A stretch of 30,096 nt of DNA from Candidatus Methanophagaceae archaeon (lineage in GTDB: Archaea > Halobacteriota > Syntropharchaeia > Alkanophagales > Methanospirareceae), in assembly GCA_013374505.1 (NCBI GenBank), contig QENJ01000221.1, positions 1 through 30,096 on the forward strand, written 5' to 3'. The notes beneath the pieces were generated by a model that was given only the letters and a program-made list of their open reading frames with translations, made no database searches and had not been told where the DNA came from. This document shows positions 8,040 through 14,838 of this stretch, in pieces. Position 1 is the stretch's first letter, and each line of letters opens with the position of its first letter. Position numbers and translations under genes: made by a program.

Positions 8040-8068
8040 ACGGCAGAAACAAAAGGAAGGTTTATAAG

Positions 8069-8536
8069 ATGAAAGTACTGGTGTATCCGCCGAATAGTTT
8101 GATATTAACGGATTTGGTGGAAAGAGGAGGACATGAGGCGGTAGTATTGATGCGGGAGATTGGTGAGCACGTAAGAGATGCGGAAATAGATGCACCACCG
8201 CTGAATGTAACAGAAGAAGACTTGAAGAGGGCGTTGCGATATGTTTCGGTGGAAGAGCCGGCGGGGCTGAAAGGACGAATTGGACTGCTTGTACCTTTGT
8301 TAGAAAAAGCCGAAGCTGCGGTAATTCTGAGTGATGCCCCCCCTACCTATGGCTGTATGGGCTGTGCAGTCGCAGACGAGTTCTTCAAGTTCTTGATACG
8401 GAAGAAAGGGATACCGACTTTAGAGGTGAAGTACGAGGGCGGGGAGAAGCTGGAAGTGGCAGTCGAAGAGATAATGGCGTTTTTAGCTCGGTTATCGCAA
8501 GAAGGAAAGGCAACAAAGAGCGAGAAGAAGGGATAA
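8069..8536 (+). CDS. mmp5: Methanogenesis marker protein 5
   Basis: The 155-residue protein fits methanogenesis marker family 5, found in genomes encoding methyl-coenzyme M reductase. It opens with MKVLVYPPNSLILTDLVERG. The central segment APPTYGCMGCAVADEF carries a CxxC pair (Cys96, Cys99) that could bind a metal or a cluster. The last 15 residues are lysine-rich and variable. The stop is 4 bp before the mmp15 ATG, so the two are translationally coupled, matching the co-occurrence of these markers in methanogen clusters linked to MCR assembly and activation. The precise biochemical role is unknown. Its presence is strong evidence that the organism makes or oxidises methane or a longer alkane through an MCR-type enzyme. 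Confidence 0.88.
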   Translation: MKVLVYPPNSLILTDLVERGGHEAVVLMREIGEHVRDAEIDAPPLNVTEEDLKRALRYVSVEEPAGLKGRIGLLVPLLEKAEAAVILSDAPPTYGCMGCAVADEFFKFLIRKKGIPTLEVKYEGGEKLEVAVEEIMAFLARLSQEGKATKSEKKG

Positions 8537-8540
8537 TGTC

Positions 8541-9752
8541 ATGACACGAGTGGCACAGATTTCTTGTGGAACGGAATATAGCGGAATTCAATGGTTATTT
8601 AACGATATAGCAGAGAATGTGGGCATTGATTTGGTTTATCCAGAGATGGAACTATCGCAAGTGGATGCAGCTTGTAAAGAGCTGGGTTTCACGGCAGAAA
8701 GCCCGAGTTTAAATATGATGATGGCAAGAGCGGTGTCTATGTTAGAGGACCCCACGATAAAAGGCGCGCTTCTTCTTACATGCTTCAAGTGTGCGGAAGG
8801 GACGATTGTGAAGGATCTGGTCAGGCGGTATCTGCATGAGAGAACCGACATCCCCATTATATCGTACTCAAATGTAGAGAAGCCGAAGGAGATAGAGATA
8901 TATGCAAGGTTGGAAGCGCTGGCGACACTGATAACACGGAAGTCGCTATTGATGCGCGAGACGCAAGAGGGGATTACAATGGGTATTGATTCCGGCTCTT
9001 CTACCACGAAAGCAGTAGTGATGAAGGATGATGAGATAGTGGGGGTAGGATGGCAGCCGACAACGGACCCGCGAAAAAGTGTGGATGAAGTGATGGAAAC
9101 GGCGTTGAAAGGTGCGGGGCTAAAAATGAGCGATATAGAAGCAATTGGCGTGACAGGGCACGGTCGGGAACTTGTGGGCGAGCATGTAAAGGCCGACCTC
9201 AATTTAGAGGAGGTGAGTGTGATCGCAAAAGGTGCTGCTCTGCTTACCAAGCTGCATAAAGGTGATGCCACGGTGATAGATATAGGCGGGATGAACAACA
9301 AGCTGATTCTGTCACGAGACGGGATTGCGAATATATTCAATCTGGGCGGTATTTGCGGTGGCTCTTCCGGCCGGTTCTTAGAAGTGGCGTCGCATAGGCT
9401 GGATGTGGACATCTCGGAATTGGGGCAGCTTGCGCTTAAGTCCAAGGAGAAACACGATTTGCAGAGTTATTGTATGGTGTTCGGGATACAGAGTCTTGTT
9501 GTTACGCTTGCTTCGGGTGTGAAGCGAGAGGACGTAGCGGCGGCTGCGTGTCGGTCCGTTGCGAATCAGGTGTATGAGAATCAGATACAGGAGATGGAGG
9601 TGAGGCCGCCGATTATCTTTGTCGGTGGGGTGTCGCTGGTAGAAGGCGTGAAGAAAGAGTTTGAGAAAATGCTGGGTGTGGATATTATTGTGCCACCGAA
9701 TTCGCAGTACGCTGGTGCTGTTGGTATTGCTACGCTTGTGTCGGGGGTTTGA
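8541..9752 (+). CDS. mmp15: Methanogenesis marker protein 15 (BadF/HgdC-type activase)
   Basis: This 403-residue protein has an N-terminal domain (1-145) with CFKC (91-94) and a C-terminal ASKHA ATPase domain of the 2-hydroxyglutaryl-CoA-dehydratase-activator type. MGIDSGSSTTKAVV (147-160) is the phosphate-binding loop, GVTGHGR the next conserved element and VIDIGGMNNKLI the second phosphate loop. Activases in this superfamily hold a 4Fe-4S cluster between two subunits; candidate ligands here are the Cys in NLGGICGGSSGRFLE and the Cys in QSYCMVFG. The family occurs in MCR-bearing archaea. By analogy with ATP-driven electron donation, it is proposed to help reduce the F430 nickel of MCR to Ni(I). 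It forms an operon with mmp5, with a 4-bp gap. Confidence 0.92.
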   Translation: MTRVAQISCGTEYSGIQWLFNDIAENVGIDLVYPEMELSQVDAACKELGFTAESPSLNMMMARAVSMLEDPTIKGALLLTCFKCAEGTIVKDLVRRYLHERTDIPIISYSNVEKPKEIEIYARLEALATLITRKSLLMRETQEGITMGIDSGSSTTKAVVMKDDEIVGVGWQPTTDPRKSVDEVMETALKGAGLKMSDIEAIGVTGHGRELVGEHVKADLNLEEVSVIAKGAALLTKLHKGDATVIDIGGMNNKLILSRDGIANIFNLGGICGGSSGRFLEVASHRLDVDISELGQLALKSKEKHDLQSYCMVFGIQSLVVTLASGVKREDVAAAACRSVANQVYENQIQEMEVRPPIIFVGGVSLVEGVKKEFEKMLGVDIIVPPNSQYAGAVGIATLVSGV

Positions 9753-9798
9753 GTGGGACGTTTTGCTACATATCTCGTATGACTGAGGGGTAGAATGG

Positions 9799-9808
9799 AT
9801 TTAAATAT
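9799..9808 (+). promoter_or_regulatory. TATA box before the EVE-nuclease gene
   Basis: ATTTAAATAT lies 66-75 bases before the ATG at 9874. A strong ribosome-binding site (GGGAGGAGAT, 9861-9870) directly precedes that start. Confidence 0.45.
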
Positions 9809-9873
9809 TTGTACTGCTTTGAAATGAGATTATACTGAAGTTATTGGAAATGGGTGCATAGGGAGGAGATAAG

Positions 9874-10977
9874 ATGAGTGGAAAGTATTGGCTAAATCTA
9901 TTCACCGGCAAGACGTGGGAAGAGTTTTTGGAAAATGGGGCTAATGTGAGTGGTTTTAGGGAGCAAAGAAGAAAAGCAGCAGCGAATATTCATCCAGGAG
10001 ATTATTTGATTTGCTATCTGACAGGAGTTTCGAGATTAATAGGCGTATTAGAGGTGAAATCAGAACTACTATATTGATAAAACGTCCATCTGGGAATGGG
10101 CAGATTACCCTTGTCGGTTTAAGGTTGAATTGATACATCAACTAGAACCCAAAACAGCAATCCCTATTCTTGATTTGCGGGACCGACTTTCGTTATTTCA
10201 GGGGTTAAAATCAAGAAATGCTTGGTCTGGTTTCTTTAGAGGTTCTCCTGCACGTTTCAATCCCAGTGATGGGGAAATAATAGTCGAAGCCATCAAGGAT
10301 GCCATAGCTAATCCAATCGAAAGAGATTATGACGAGAAGAAGTACTGGCGTCACCCAAAAACATATGAATCAAAAAGGGGGTAGTAACCATTCCGGAAGA
10401 AACAACGGATGAAGAAGTTGAAACAAAGGAACCTCTGGAAGGAATAACAACCCATGAAGAGATTCAATGGATGTTGTTAAAACTTGGATCTGATTTGGGA
10501 TTGGATGTATGGGTAGCAACAAATGATAGAAATCGTGAATACGAAGGAAAACCGTTTCAAGATATACCTAATTTGAGAAGCGAATTGCCCCTACAATTTG
10601 ATAATGCTACAAATAGAACAATTGAACTGATAGATGTTTTGTGGTTGCGGGGAGATGCAATAATGGCAGCCTTCGAAGTCGAACATACCTCAGCGATCTA
10701 TTCTGGACTTTTGAGAATGTCTGATTTGGTTAGCATGCAACCAAATATCAAGCTCAATCTATATCTGGTTGCTCCAGGCGATAGACGCGAGAAAGTGATG
10801 AATGAGATAAATAGACCAACATTTACAAGGCTCAAACCACCATTACCAAAAATTTGTAAATATATTTCATATTCGCAGCTCAAAAAGGAAATTGAGGACA
10901 TTGGAGACAGGATACGGTATATGAAACCCGAAATTATTGAAGTGGTTGCCGAAAGTTGTGAGCCTGATGAGTTATGA
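9874..10977 (+). pseudogene. EVE-domain protein fused to a PD-(D/E)xK-like nuclease domain, split by two frameshifts
   Basis: Three adjoining frames join into one protein of about 367 residues. Piece 1 (9874-10077) and piece 2 (about 10066-10384) form an EVE domain, a PUA-like fold that binds modified bases: GKYWLNLFTGKTWEEFLENG, HPGDYLICYLTGVSRLIGVL, then WSGFFRGSPARFNPSDGEII. Piece 3 (about 10385-10977) begins VTIPEETTDEE and continues with a nuclease-like domain containing IELIDVLWLRGDAIMAAFEV then EHT, which fits an ID...ExE metal-binding core, and GLLRMSDLVSMQPN. The first shift, near 10063-10068, looks like one extra base. The second, at the A5G5 run 10374-10382, looks like one missing base. 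Together they restore the original frame. Start and ribosome-binding site are good. EVE-nuclease fusions are thought to restrict modified foreign DNA. The breaks may be decay or consensus errors. Confidence 0.8.
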
Positions 10978-11060
10978 AACCGCCCCCCACACCCGACAGG
11001 ACACCAGATACGCTCGGAACGTTCTAGAGAATTACTTTTAATAGAGAATTCGTTTAATTT

Positions 11061-11641
11061 ATGGATGAACGGTGTTACGGGCATACAAATAAGAGCGATA
11101 GAGAGCGATTACCAATTAACACCATAAAAAATAAGATGTCTACTGAAGGTTGGGAAGAAGCTGCTAGATGCTTCTATAACCAGAATTGGAGGGGCCTCAT
11201 AGAAATAAACGAGGCTAAACTGAAAGATGATCCGAACTCGGAGTTTTTGCTTTGGGAGACAGCGGACGCCTACTACAATCTTGGGAAATGCAAAAGGGCA
11301 ATAGAGCTCGGAGAGAGGATTCGAGATTTGTATCCTGACAGCCCAAATGCGAAGGATATAATCGAGAGAGCGAAAGCCATGCTAGGAAAAAATGTCAAGT
11401 AAGCACATTTGAATTCGCAGTTTTAGGCTTGGTTGATTACGATGCAAGTCCAGAAGATGAGAGCGATGAAGAATTCGGGACTAAAAACAACCCACTACCG
11501 CTAATACAGTTCAAAGTGCGATCCAAAAAGAATCCCGCCAGGAACACAAAATCATCCAGTTCAATGAAAATTGGTCGCAATGATCCATGTCCATGTGGGT
11601 CAGGCAAGAAATATAAGAAATGTTGCGGCAGGCGGGCTTAA
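11061..11641 (+). pseudogene. TPR-like protein with a C-terminal SEC-C zinc motif, split by a frameshift in an A-run
   Basis: The first piece (11061-11402, 113 codons) holds a TPR-like helix pair: GWEEAARCFYNQNWRGLIEI, FLLWETADAYYNLGKCKRAI, ELGERIRDLYPDSPNAKDI. The second (about 11387-11641) ends in IGRNDPCPCGSGKKYKKCC, a textbook SEC-C motif (CxCx8CC) that binds Zn and often serves in nucleic-acid or chaperone contacts. Slipping back one base in GGAAAAAATG (11385-11394) joins them as ...MLGKKCQVSTFEFAVLGLVDYD. The in-frame stop TAA (11400-11402) follows three codons after the run, which forms the heptamer A AAA AAT. The first start could also be ATG 11136 (MSTEGWEEAARCFY), because a TTTTAATA element at about 11036 would place the transcript start after 11061. 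No enzymatic role can be assigned. Confidence 0.7.
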
Positions 11642-11723
11642 TAAAATTGGAGTTTTTGTGACTTGTAGGACTATTTCAGGATGTACGGAATGTTTGTGTG
11701 AACGCTGTATCGAACCTTCCAGG

Positions 11724-11739
11724 TATAATACGTATTATA
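11724..11739. repeat. 16-bp perfect palindrome
   Basis: TATAATACGTATTATA lies between the SEC-C gene and the convergent C_GCAxxG_C_C gene. It resembles a dimeric regulator site more than a terminator, because both genes end here. The rest of 11642-11820 shows no gene. Confidence 0.6.
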
Positions 11740-11820
11740 ATACATGACTTTCGACTATTAGGGGTATAGCAACGGATTAAACTAAACAACTTGTGAAGTT
11801 GGAAGGAATTAGGTTTTGTC

Positions 11821-12366
11821 TCATTTTTGTTTTCGTTTTGAGAAATGTGGATTGTGCACCAAAATTTTCTTCACGGTCCATCTGGCAAGGTCTCCGGCTA
11901 CTTCTTTGCAGACAGGATCCTCACTCGATAGAGTCATAAATTCTTGCATAGCCCCCGGATTGGTGAATCGGTAGGATTTTCCCAAGAGATGGAATTGAAC
12001 CTCCTGACATTGTATGTGGCCGTATTTCTCCTGCATCTTTTTACCCACCTCAGCAACCACACTGGTGACATTGAGCATCTTCATCATGTCCTCGGGTTCC
12101 CCCTTTCTCAAGCCGAAGCTATAGCTTATTGCCATAGCGGCACCAGCCATGGCACCACAGGTTCCAATAGCCATGTTGCCAGTTCCTCCGACTAAACCTA
12201 CGGCCGCTTTCCAAACGTCATTAACCGCGGGATCGTCTTCGTAGCCCAGAGTGTCCATAACCGCAGCAAAAACACCGGGGGCACAGGCATACCGCATCAA
12301 ATAATCAGACCCACGACGGTAGGCCTCATCCAAAACTTCTCTATCTATTTCTGATTTTTCCGTCAT
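11821..12366 (-). CDS. C_GCAxxG_C_C family putative redox protein
   Basis: This 181-residue protein has the full cysteine signature of the C_GCAxxG_C_C family. Cys28 is in YACAPGVF, Cys70 in GTCGAMAG (the GCAxxG-like core reads TCGAMAG), Cys120 in HIQCQEVQ and Cys153 in DPVCKEVAGD. The family is small and widespread in anaerobes; it is presumed to bind an iron-sulphur cluster or do thiol redox chemistry and is often encoded beside electron-transfer proteins. The start is ATG at 12364-12366, with the strong ribosome-binding site AGGAGGGT 7 bases upstream; an in-frame TTG immediately before it is not needed. The tail is basic (HNPHFSKRKQK). A TATA-like ATATATAAAT at about 12477-12486 suggests a leader of about 90 bases. 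It stands alone in the accessory island. Confidence 0.88.
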   Translation of the reverse strand: MTEKSEIDREVLDEAYRRGSDYLMRYACAPGVFAAVMDTLGYEDDPAVNDVWKAAVGLVGGTGNMAIGTCGAMAGAAMAISYSFGLRKGEPEDMMKMLNVTSVVAEVGKKMQEKYGHIQCQEVQFHLLGKSYRFTNPGAMQEFMTLSSEDPVCKEVAGDLARWTVKKILVHNPHFSKRKQK

Positions 12367-12527
12367 CAAGTGACCCTCCTAATGATTTTTCTCTTTTCGC
12401 GTTAAGAATTTTGCATAACAGAGTTTCCGCGCACGCTCAGTTGAATTTCCTTTCACTTTTTTTCTATTGAGTTTATTATTTATATATGCATGTGTTTTAC
12501 GATTAAAGTTAGCCTCTCAAGCATTTC

Positions 12528-12615
12528 ATACAACGTTCCGCGGCTACACGAAGTTGACGACCAACGGGAGCCAATTTGGACTAAGCGGAGCGGAGTCGTG
12601 TAGCCGCTGTTGTGC
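12528..12615 (-). repeat. attC-like integron cassette recombination site
   Basis: In the orientation of the adjacent methyltransferase gene, this 88-bp site starts GCACAAC and ends GTTGTAT, close to the R'' (RYYYAAC) and R' (GTTRRRY) boxes of attC sites. Inside are perfect 12-bp inverted arms, GCGGCTACACGA (12540-12551) and TCGTGTAGCCGC (12596-12607), separated by 44 bp. The outer pair ACAAC (12530-12534) and GTTGT (12609-12613) is offset by spacers of 5 and 1 nt, giving the unequal spacing seen in attC hairpins. It begins 14 bp after the stop codon of the methyltransferase, exactly where a cassette carries its attC. The middle position of each box deviates from consensus. Confidence 0.6.
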
Positions 12616-13423
12616 GATGGAGCGAGTCATTATTTTTCAGCAATAACCAACATTTCAAAATCTTCAGTTGTAAGTTTATCATTTCTTGAAAAGGCTCCGA
12701 GTTTTGCTCCATAAATATCAATCTTTTTATATTCGAGTGATTTTAATAGCCATGTGATTTCAGAAGGCACATAATATCTTTCATTACATTCCAATTCTTT
12801 CTTATTTCCAAAATCATCTTCTACTGTTGTAATATTAAAATCTCGAAAAGTCATTAAATCAAAAGTAGTCTTACTGTAGGTTGCATTTCCCTCTTCTGTT
12901 GTTGATGCACAATATTCCTCAACTGAATGAAACAAAGGGAATAATCCATTAAGTGTTGTAAAAATCAGCTTGCCGGCAGCCTTTAAAGAATTGGTTGCAT
13001 TTCGAAGGATTTCATAATTCATTTCATCTGTTTCCATCAAAGGAAATGCTCCTTCACAAAGCATTATTGCTAAATCAAATTCATTCTTAAATGGCAAATT
13101 CCTTGCATCATGTTTCTGAAAATCTATTTGCAGGTTTTGAGCTTTTGCTTTTGCTCGCTCCAGAAGTGATTCTGACAAATCAATTCCTGTAACTTTGTAA
13201 CCCCTTTTTGCTAATTCAATCGAATGTCTACCGGTACCACATCCGATATCAATTATTTTTAGCGACTTATTAAAATCAATTTCTTTTTCAATAAAATCAC
13301 ACTCGCCAATTGTGCCCTGTGTAAAGTTTCCATTATCATACTTTTTACCATAGTTCTCAAATAAAGATTCATACCATTGTTTCATATTGATTTCTCCTTA
13401 TCTTGGCTCGTTCTTTCGTACAA
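12534..13423 (-). mobile_element. 890-bp single-gene integron-like cassette (methyltransferase plus attC-like site)
   Basis: The block is bounded by near-identical direct copies of TTTCRTACAAC at 12524-12534 and 13414-13424 (one mismatch), exactly 890 bp apart. These are expected if a circular cassette inserted by cutting at G|TTGTA. It contains one minus-strand gene with a 28-base leader and no internal promoter, and ends in the attC-like site. It is visibly more A+T-rich than both flanks. A TATA box lies just outside the boundary, and an integrase remnant lies 62 bp further. The interpretation as an integron cassette is inference from this combined architecture. Confidence 0.55.
12630..13385 (-). 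CDS. Class I SAM-dependent methyltransferase (cassette gene)
   Basis: The protein has 251 residues with a Rossmann methyltransferase core. Motif I is LKIIDIGCGTGRHSIELAKR (42-61), followed by the acidic post-I residue in VTGIDLSESLLERA, DARNLPF as motif II, DLAIMLCEGAFPLM as motif IV, and AGKLIFTTLNG. A C-terminal cap with YYVPSEITWLLKSLEYKKI fits the Methyltransf_11/25 small-molecule type. The substrate is unknown. The start is ATG at 13383-13385, with the ribosome-binding site GGAG 7 bases upstream. The gene is strikingly A+T-rich, with A/T-ending codons unlike its neighbours, and the protein looks bacterial (Bacteroidetes-like by impression), so it was probably acquired. It is the only gene of the cassette and is apparently driven from a promoter outside it. 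Confidence 0.9.
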   Translation of the reverse strand: MKQWYESLFENYGKKYDNGNFTQGTIGECDFIEKEIDFNKSLKIIDIGCGTGRHSIELAKRGYKVTGIDLSESLLERAKAKAQNLQIDFQKHDARNLPFKNEFDLAIMLCEGAFPLMETDEMNYEILRNATNSLKAAGKLIFTTLNGLFPLFHSVEEYCASTTEEGNATYSKTTFDLMTFRDFNITTVEDDFGNKKELECNERYYVPSEITWLLKSLEYKKIDIYGAKLGAFSRNDKLTTEDFEMLVIAEK

Positions 13424-13425
13424 CT

Positions 13426-13474
13426 CCTTATATACGAAATTCGCTTTTTGTTCCGTTTTGGGAATATATACGAA
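13426..13474 (-). promoter_or_regulatory. Candidate cassette promoter / attI-like region with repeated TTCGTATATA
   Basis: Read on the minus strand, TTCGTATATA occurs twice (13474-13465 and 13438-13429). The second copy extends to TATATAAGG, an excellent archaeal TATA box ending 2 bp outside the cassette boundary. It predicts a start near 13405, inside the cassette and 20 bases before the methyltransferase ATG. This is the position an integron Pc promoter would occupy. The repeats could instead be integrase-binding sites. Confidence 0.45.
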
Positions 13475-13485
13475 CTTTTGCCTAT

Positions 13486-13850
13486 TCATTTATTCCTCTC
13501 TCCCACTTTCAAACTATCTAGTGGACTTTTTATCTTCCCTATATCCCTATTACTAACATGGGTATATATTTCTGTCGTCTTTGAGCTTTTATGCCCCAGT
13601 AGTTCTTGAATATACCTCAAATATACACCACTCTCCAACAGGTGCGTTGCAAAACTATGGCGTAATGAATGAACGGTAACTTCTTTGGTTACCTCTGTTT
13701 TCTTACATGCGTTTTCAAATATTTTCTGAACGGTTCTTATAGTCAGATGCCTAAGTTTTCTCTGAGTGTCAATACATCGGGTCTCAACTTTACCACCTCA
13801 CTTACTCTTAATGGTAAAACTTCAGTGCGTTGATTGCTGTATTGCGAGAC
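13486..13850 (-). pseudogene. Tyrosine recombinase (XerC/D-IntI-like integrase) remnant
   Basis: The C-terminal catalytic part is intact from about 13800 to the stop at 13486-13488. It reads RHLTIRTVQKIFENACKK, then VHSLRHSFATHLLESG with the HxxR box, then YIQELLGHKSSKTTEIYTHV with the box-III His and the nucleophilic Tyr, ending IGKIKSPLDSL. Further upstream, in another frame (about 13777-13850), LRVSEVVKLRPD is the box-I arginine region. About 80 residues that normally lie between are missing, there is a frame change near 13780, and the N-terminal core-binding domain is absent. The gene is therefore a decayed integrase with an internal deletion. The SPLD.L tail recalls integron and bacterial XerD-like integrases. 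The IntI-specific insertion cannot be assessed because that region is deleted. It lies directly upstream of the cassette, on the same strand. Confidence 0.85.
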
Positions 13851-13908
13851 TATGCCTGAGAGAATGAACCTTTGCCCTTTTGCAGGCATTTAAGATTCAA
13901 CCTAAATT

Positions 13909-14838
13909 TCACTCTATCACTGTTCCTGCCCTACCCTCAAGAGCCTCAACTACAACCTCGGGCAGGCATACAACCGCTCTATCGCCACCACGTTCCACAA
14001 ACTCAACAGCCGCTTCAATCTTGGGACCCATACTCCCGGGCGGAAACTGACCCTCTCTAAGGTATTGCCTGGCTTCATCCAGGGTCAGCCTGTCCAGTTC
14101 TACCTGCTGTGGCGTATTATAGTTCAGTGCCACCCGTTCCACGGTTGTCAGGAACACAATCACGTCGGCCTTTATTTCGACAGCCAGCAAGCTGGAAGCC
14201 AGGTCTTTGTCTATCACGGCATCCACACCTTTAAGCGCACCGTTATCTTCTGCTACCGGGATACCACCGCCGCCACATGCCACCACGATTGTCCCTGCCT
14301 GTACCAGTTCTTTAATGATGTCAACCTCTATGATCCTGATAGGACGGGGAGAGGGTACCACACGCCGCCAACCGCGTCCGCTGTCCTCAACGATGGCATG
14401 GCCGCTGCGTTTCAGCTCAACTACCCGTTCCCTGGTATAAAATGCGCCTACTGGTTTGGTCGGATGCTTCATGGCCGGGTCATCAATATTAACAAGAACC
14501 TGAGTCATCACTGCTGCCACGCGGGTATCAATGCCATGCACTTGTAACTGATTTGTGAGGCTCTGGGCGATCATATACCCCATACTGCCCTGTGACTGGG
14601 CAACATCCACATGTAACGGTGCAGTAGGGACCTTACCAGCGGCTGCTTCTACCTGTATCATGATAAAACCTACCTGTGGTCCGTTACCATGAGTCAGCAC
14701 CACTTGATGCCCGGCTTTGATCAGATGAGCAATATCGCCCATGCACTCAAAGGTATTGGTGAACTGCTGTGCGAAGGTGCCCTGTTCTCCCTTTTTGATT
14801 ATTGCATTTCCGCCAAGCGCAGCTACTATCAGACTCAT
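13909..14838 (-). CDS. arcC: Carbamate kinase
   Basis: The 309 residues match the usual carbamate kinase length. It interconverts carbamoyl phosphate plus ADP with carbamate plus ATP in the cytoplasm. Amino-acid-kinase fold motifs are complete: ALGGNAIIKKGEQGTFAQQF at the N-terminus, VLTHGNGPQVGFIMIQ (48-63), HVDVAQSQGSMGYMIAQSL, PVGAFYT, GRGWRRVVPSPRP, VACGGGGIPV, DAVIDKDLAS and FPPGSMGPKIEAAV. The start is ATG at 14836-14838, immediately after the stop of the upstream P-loop gene, so the two form an operon. The pair is richer in G+C than most of the window. Without arginine deiminase genes nearby, it more likely serves carbamoyl-phosphate or ammonia balance, or ATP recovery, than classical arginine fermentation. 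Confidence 0.95.
   Translation of the reverse strand: MSLIVAALGGNAIIKKGEQGTFAQQFTNTFECMGDIAHLIKAGHQVVLTHGNGPQVGFIMIQVEAAAGKVPTAPLHVDVAQSQGSMGYMIAQSLTNQLQVHGIDTRVAAVMTQVLVNIDDPAMKHPTKPVGAFYTRERVVELKRSGHAIVEDSGRGWRRVVPSPRPIRIIEVDIIKELVQAGTIVVACGGGGIPVAEDNGALKGVDAVIDKDLASSLLAVEIKADVIVFLTTVERVALNYNTPQQVELDRLTLDEARQYLREGQFPPGSMGPKIEAAVEFVERGGDRAVVCLPEVVVEALEGRAGTVIE

Noticed and set aside
7944..8052. 36-codon N-terminal extension of the helicase
   Set aside because: Hydrophobic, low-complexity residues overlapping the divergent promoter region. The family N-terminus fits the ATG at 7944.
8636..9445. 269-codon minus-strand frame opposite mmp15
   Set aside because: Serine/proline-rich shadow typical of the complement of a G+C-biased gene; mmp15 is complete in the sense frame.
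13403..13609. 68-codon plus-strand frame over the integrase remnant
   Set aside because: The minus strand here translates to an unmistakable tyrosine-recombinase C-terminus.
14065..14547. 160-codon plus-strand frame opposite carbamate kinase
   Set aside because: No start context or recognisable motif; carbamate kinase on the other strand is full-length.
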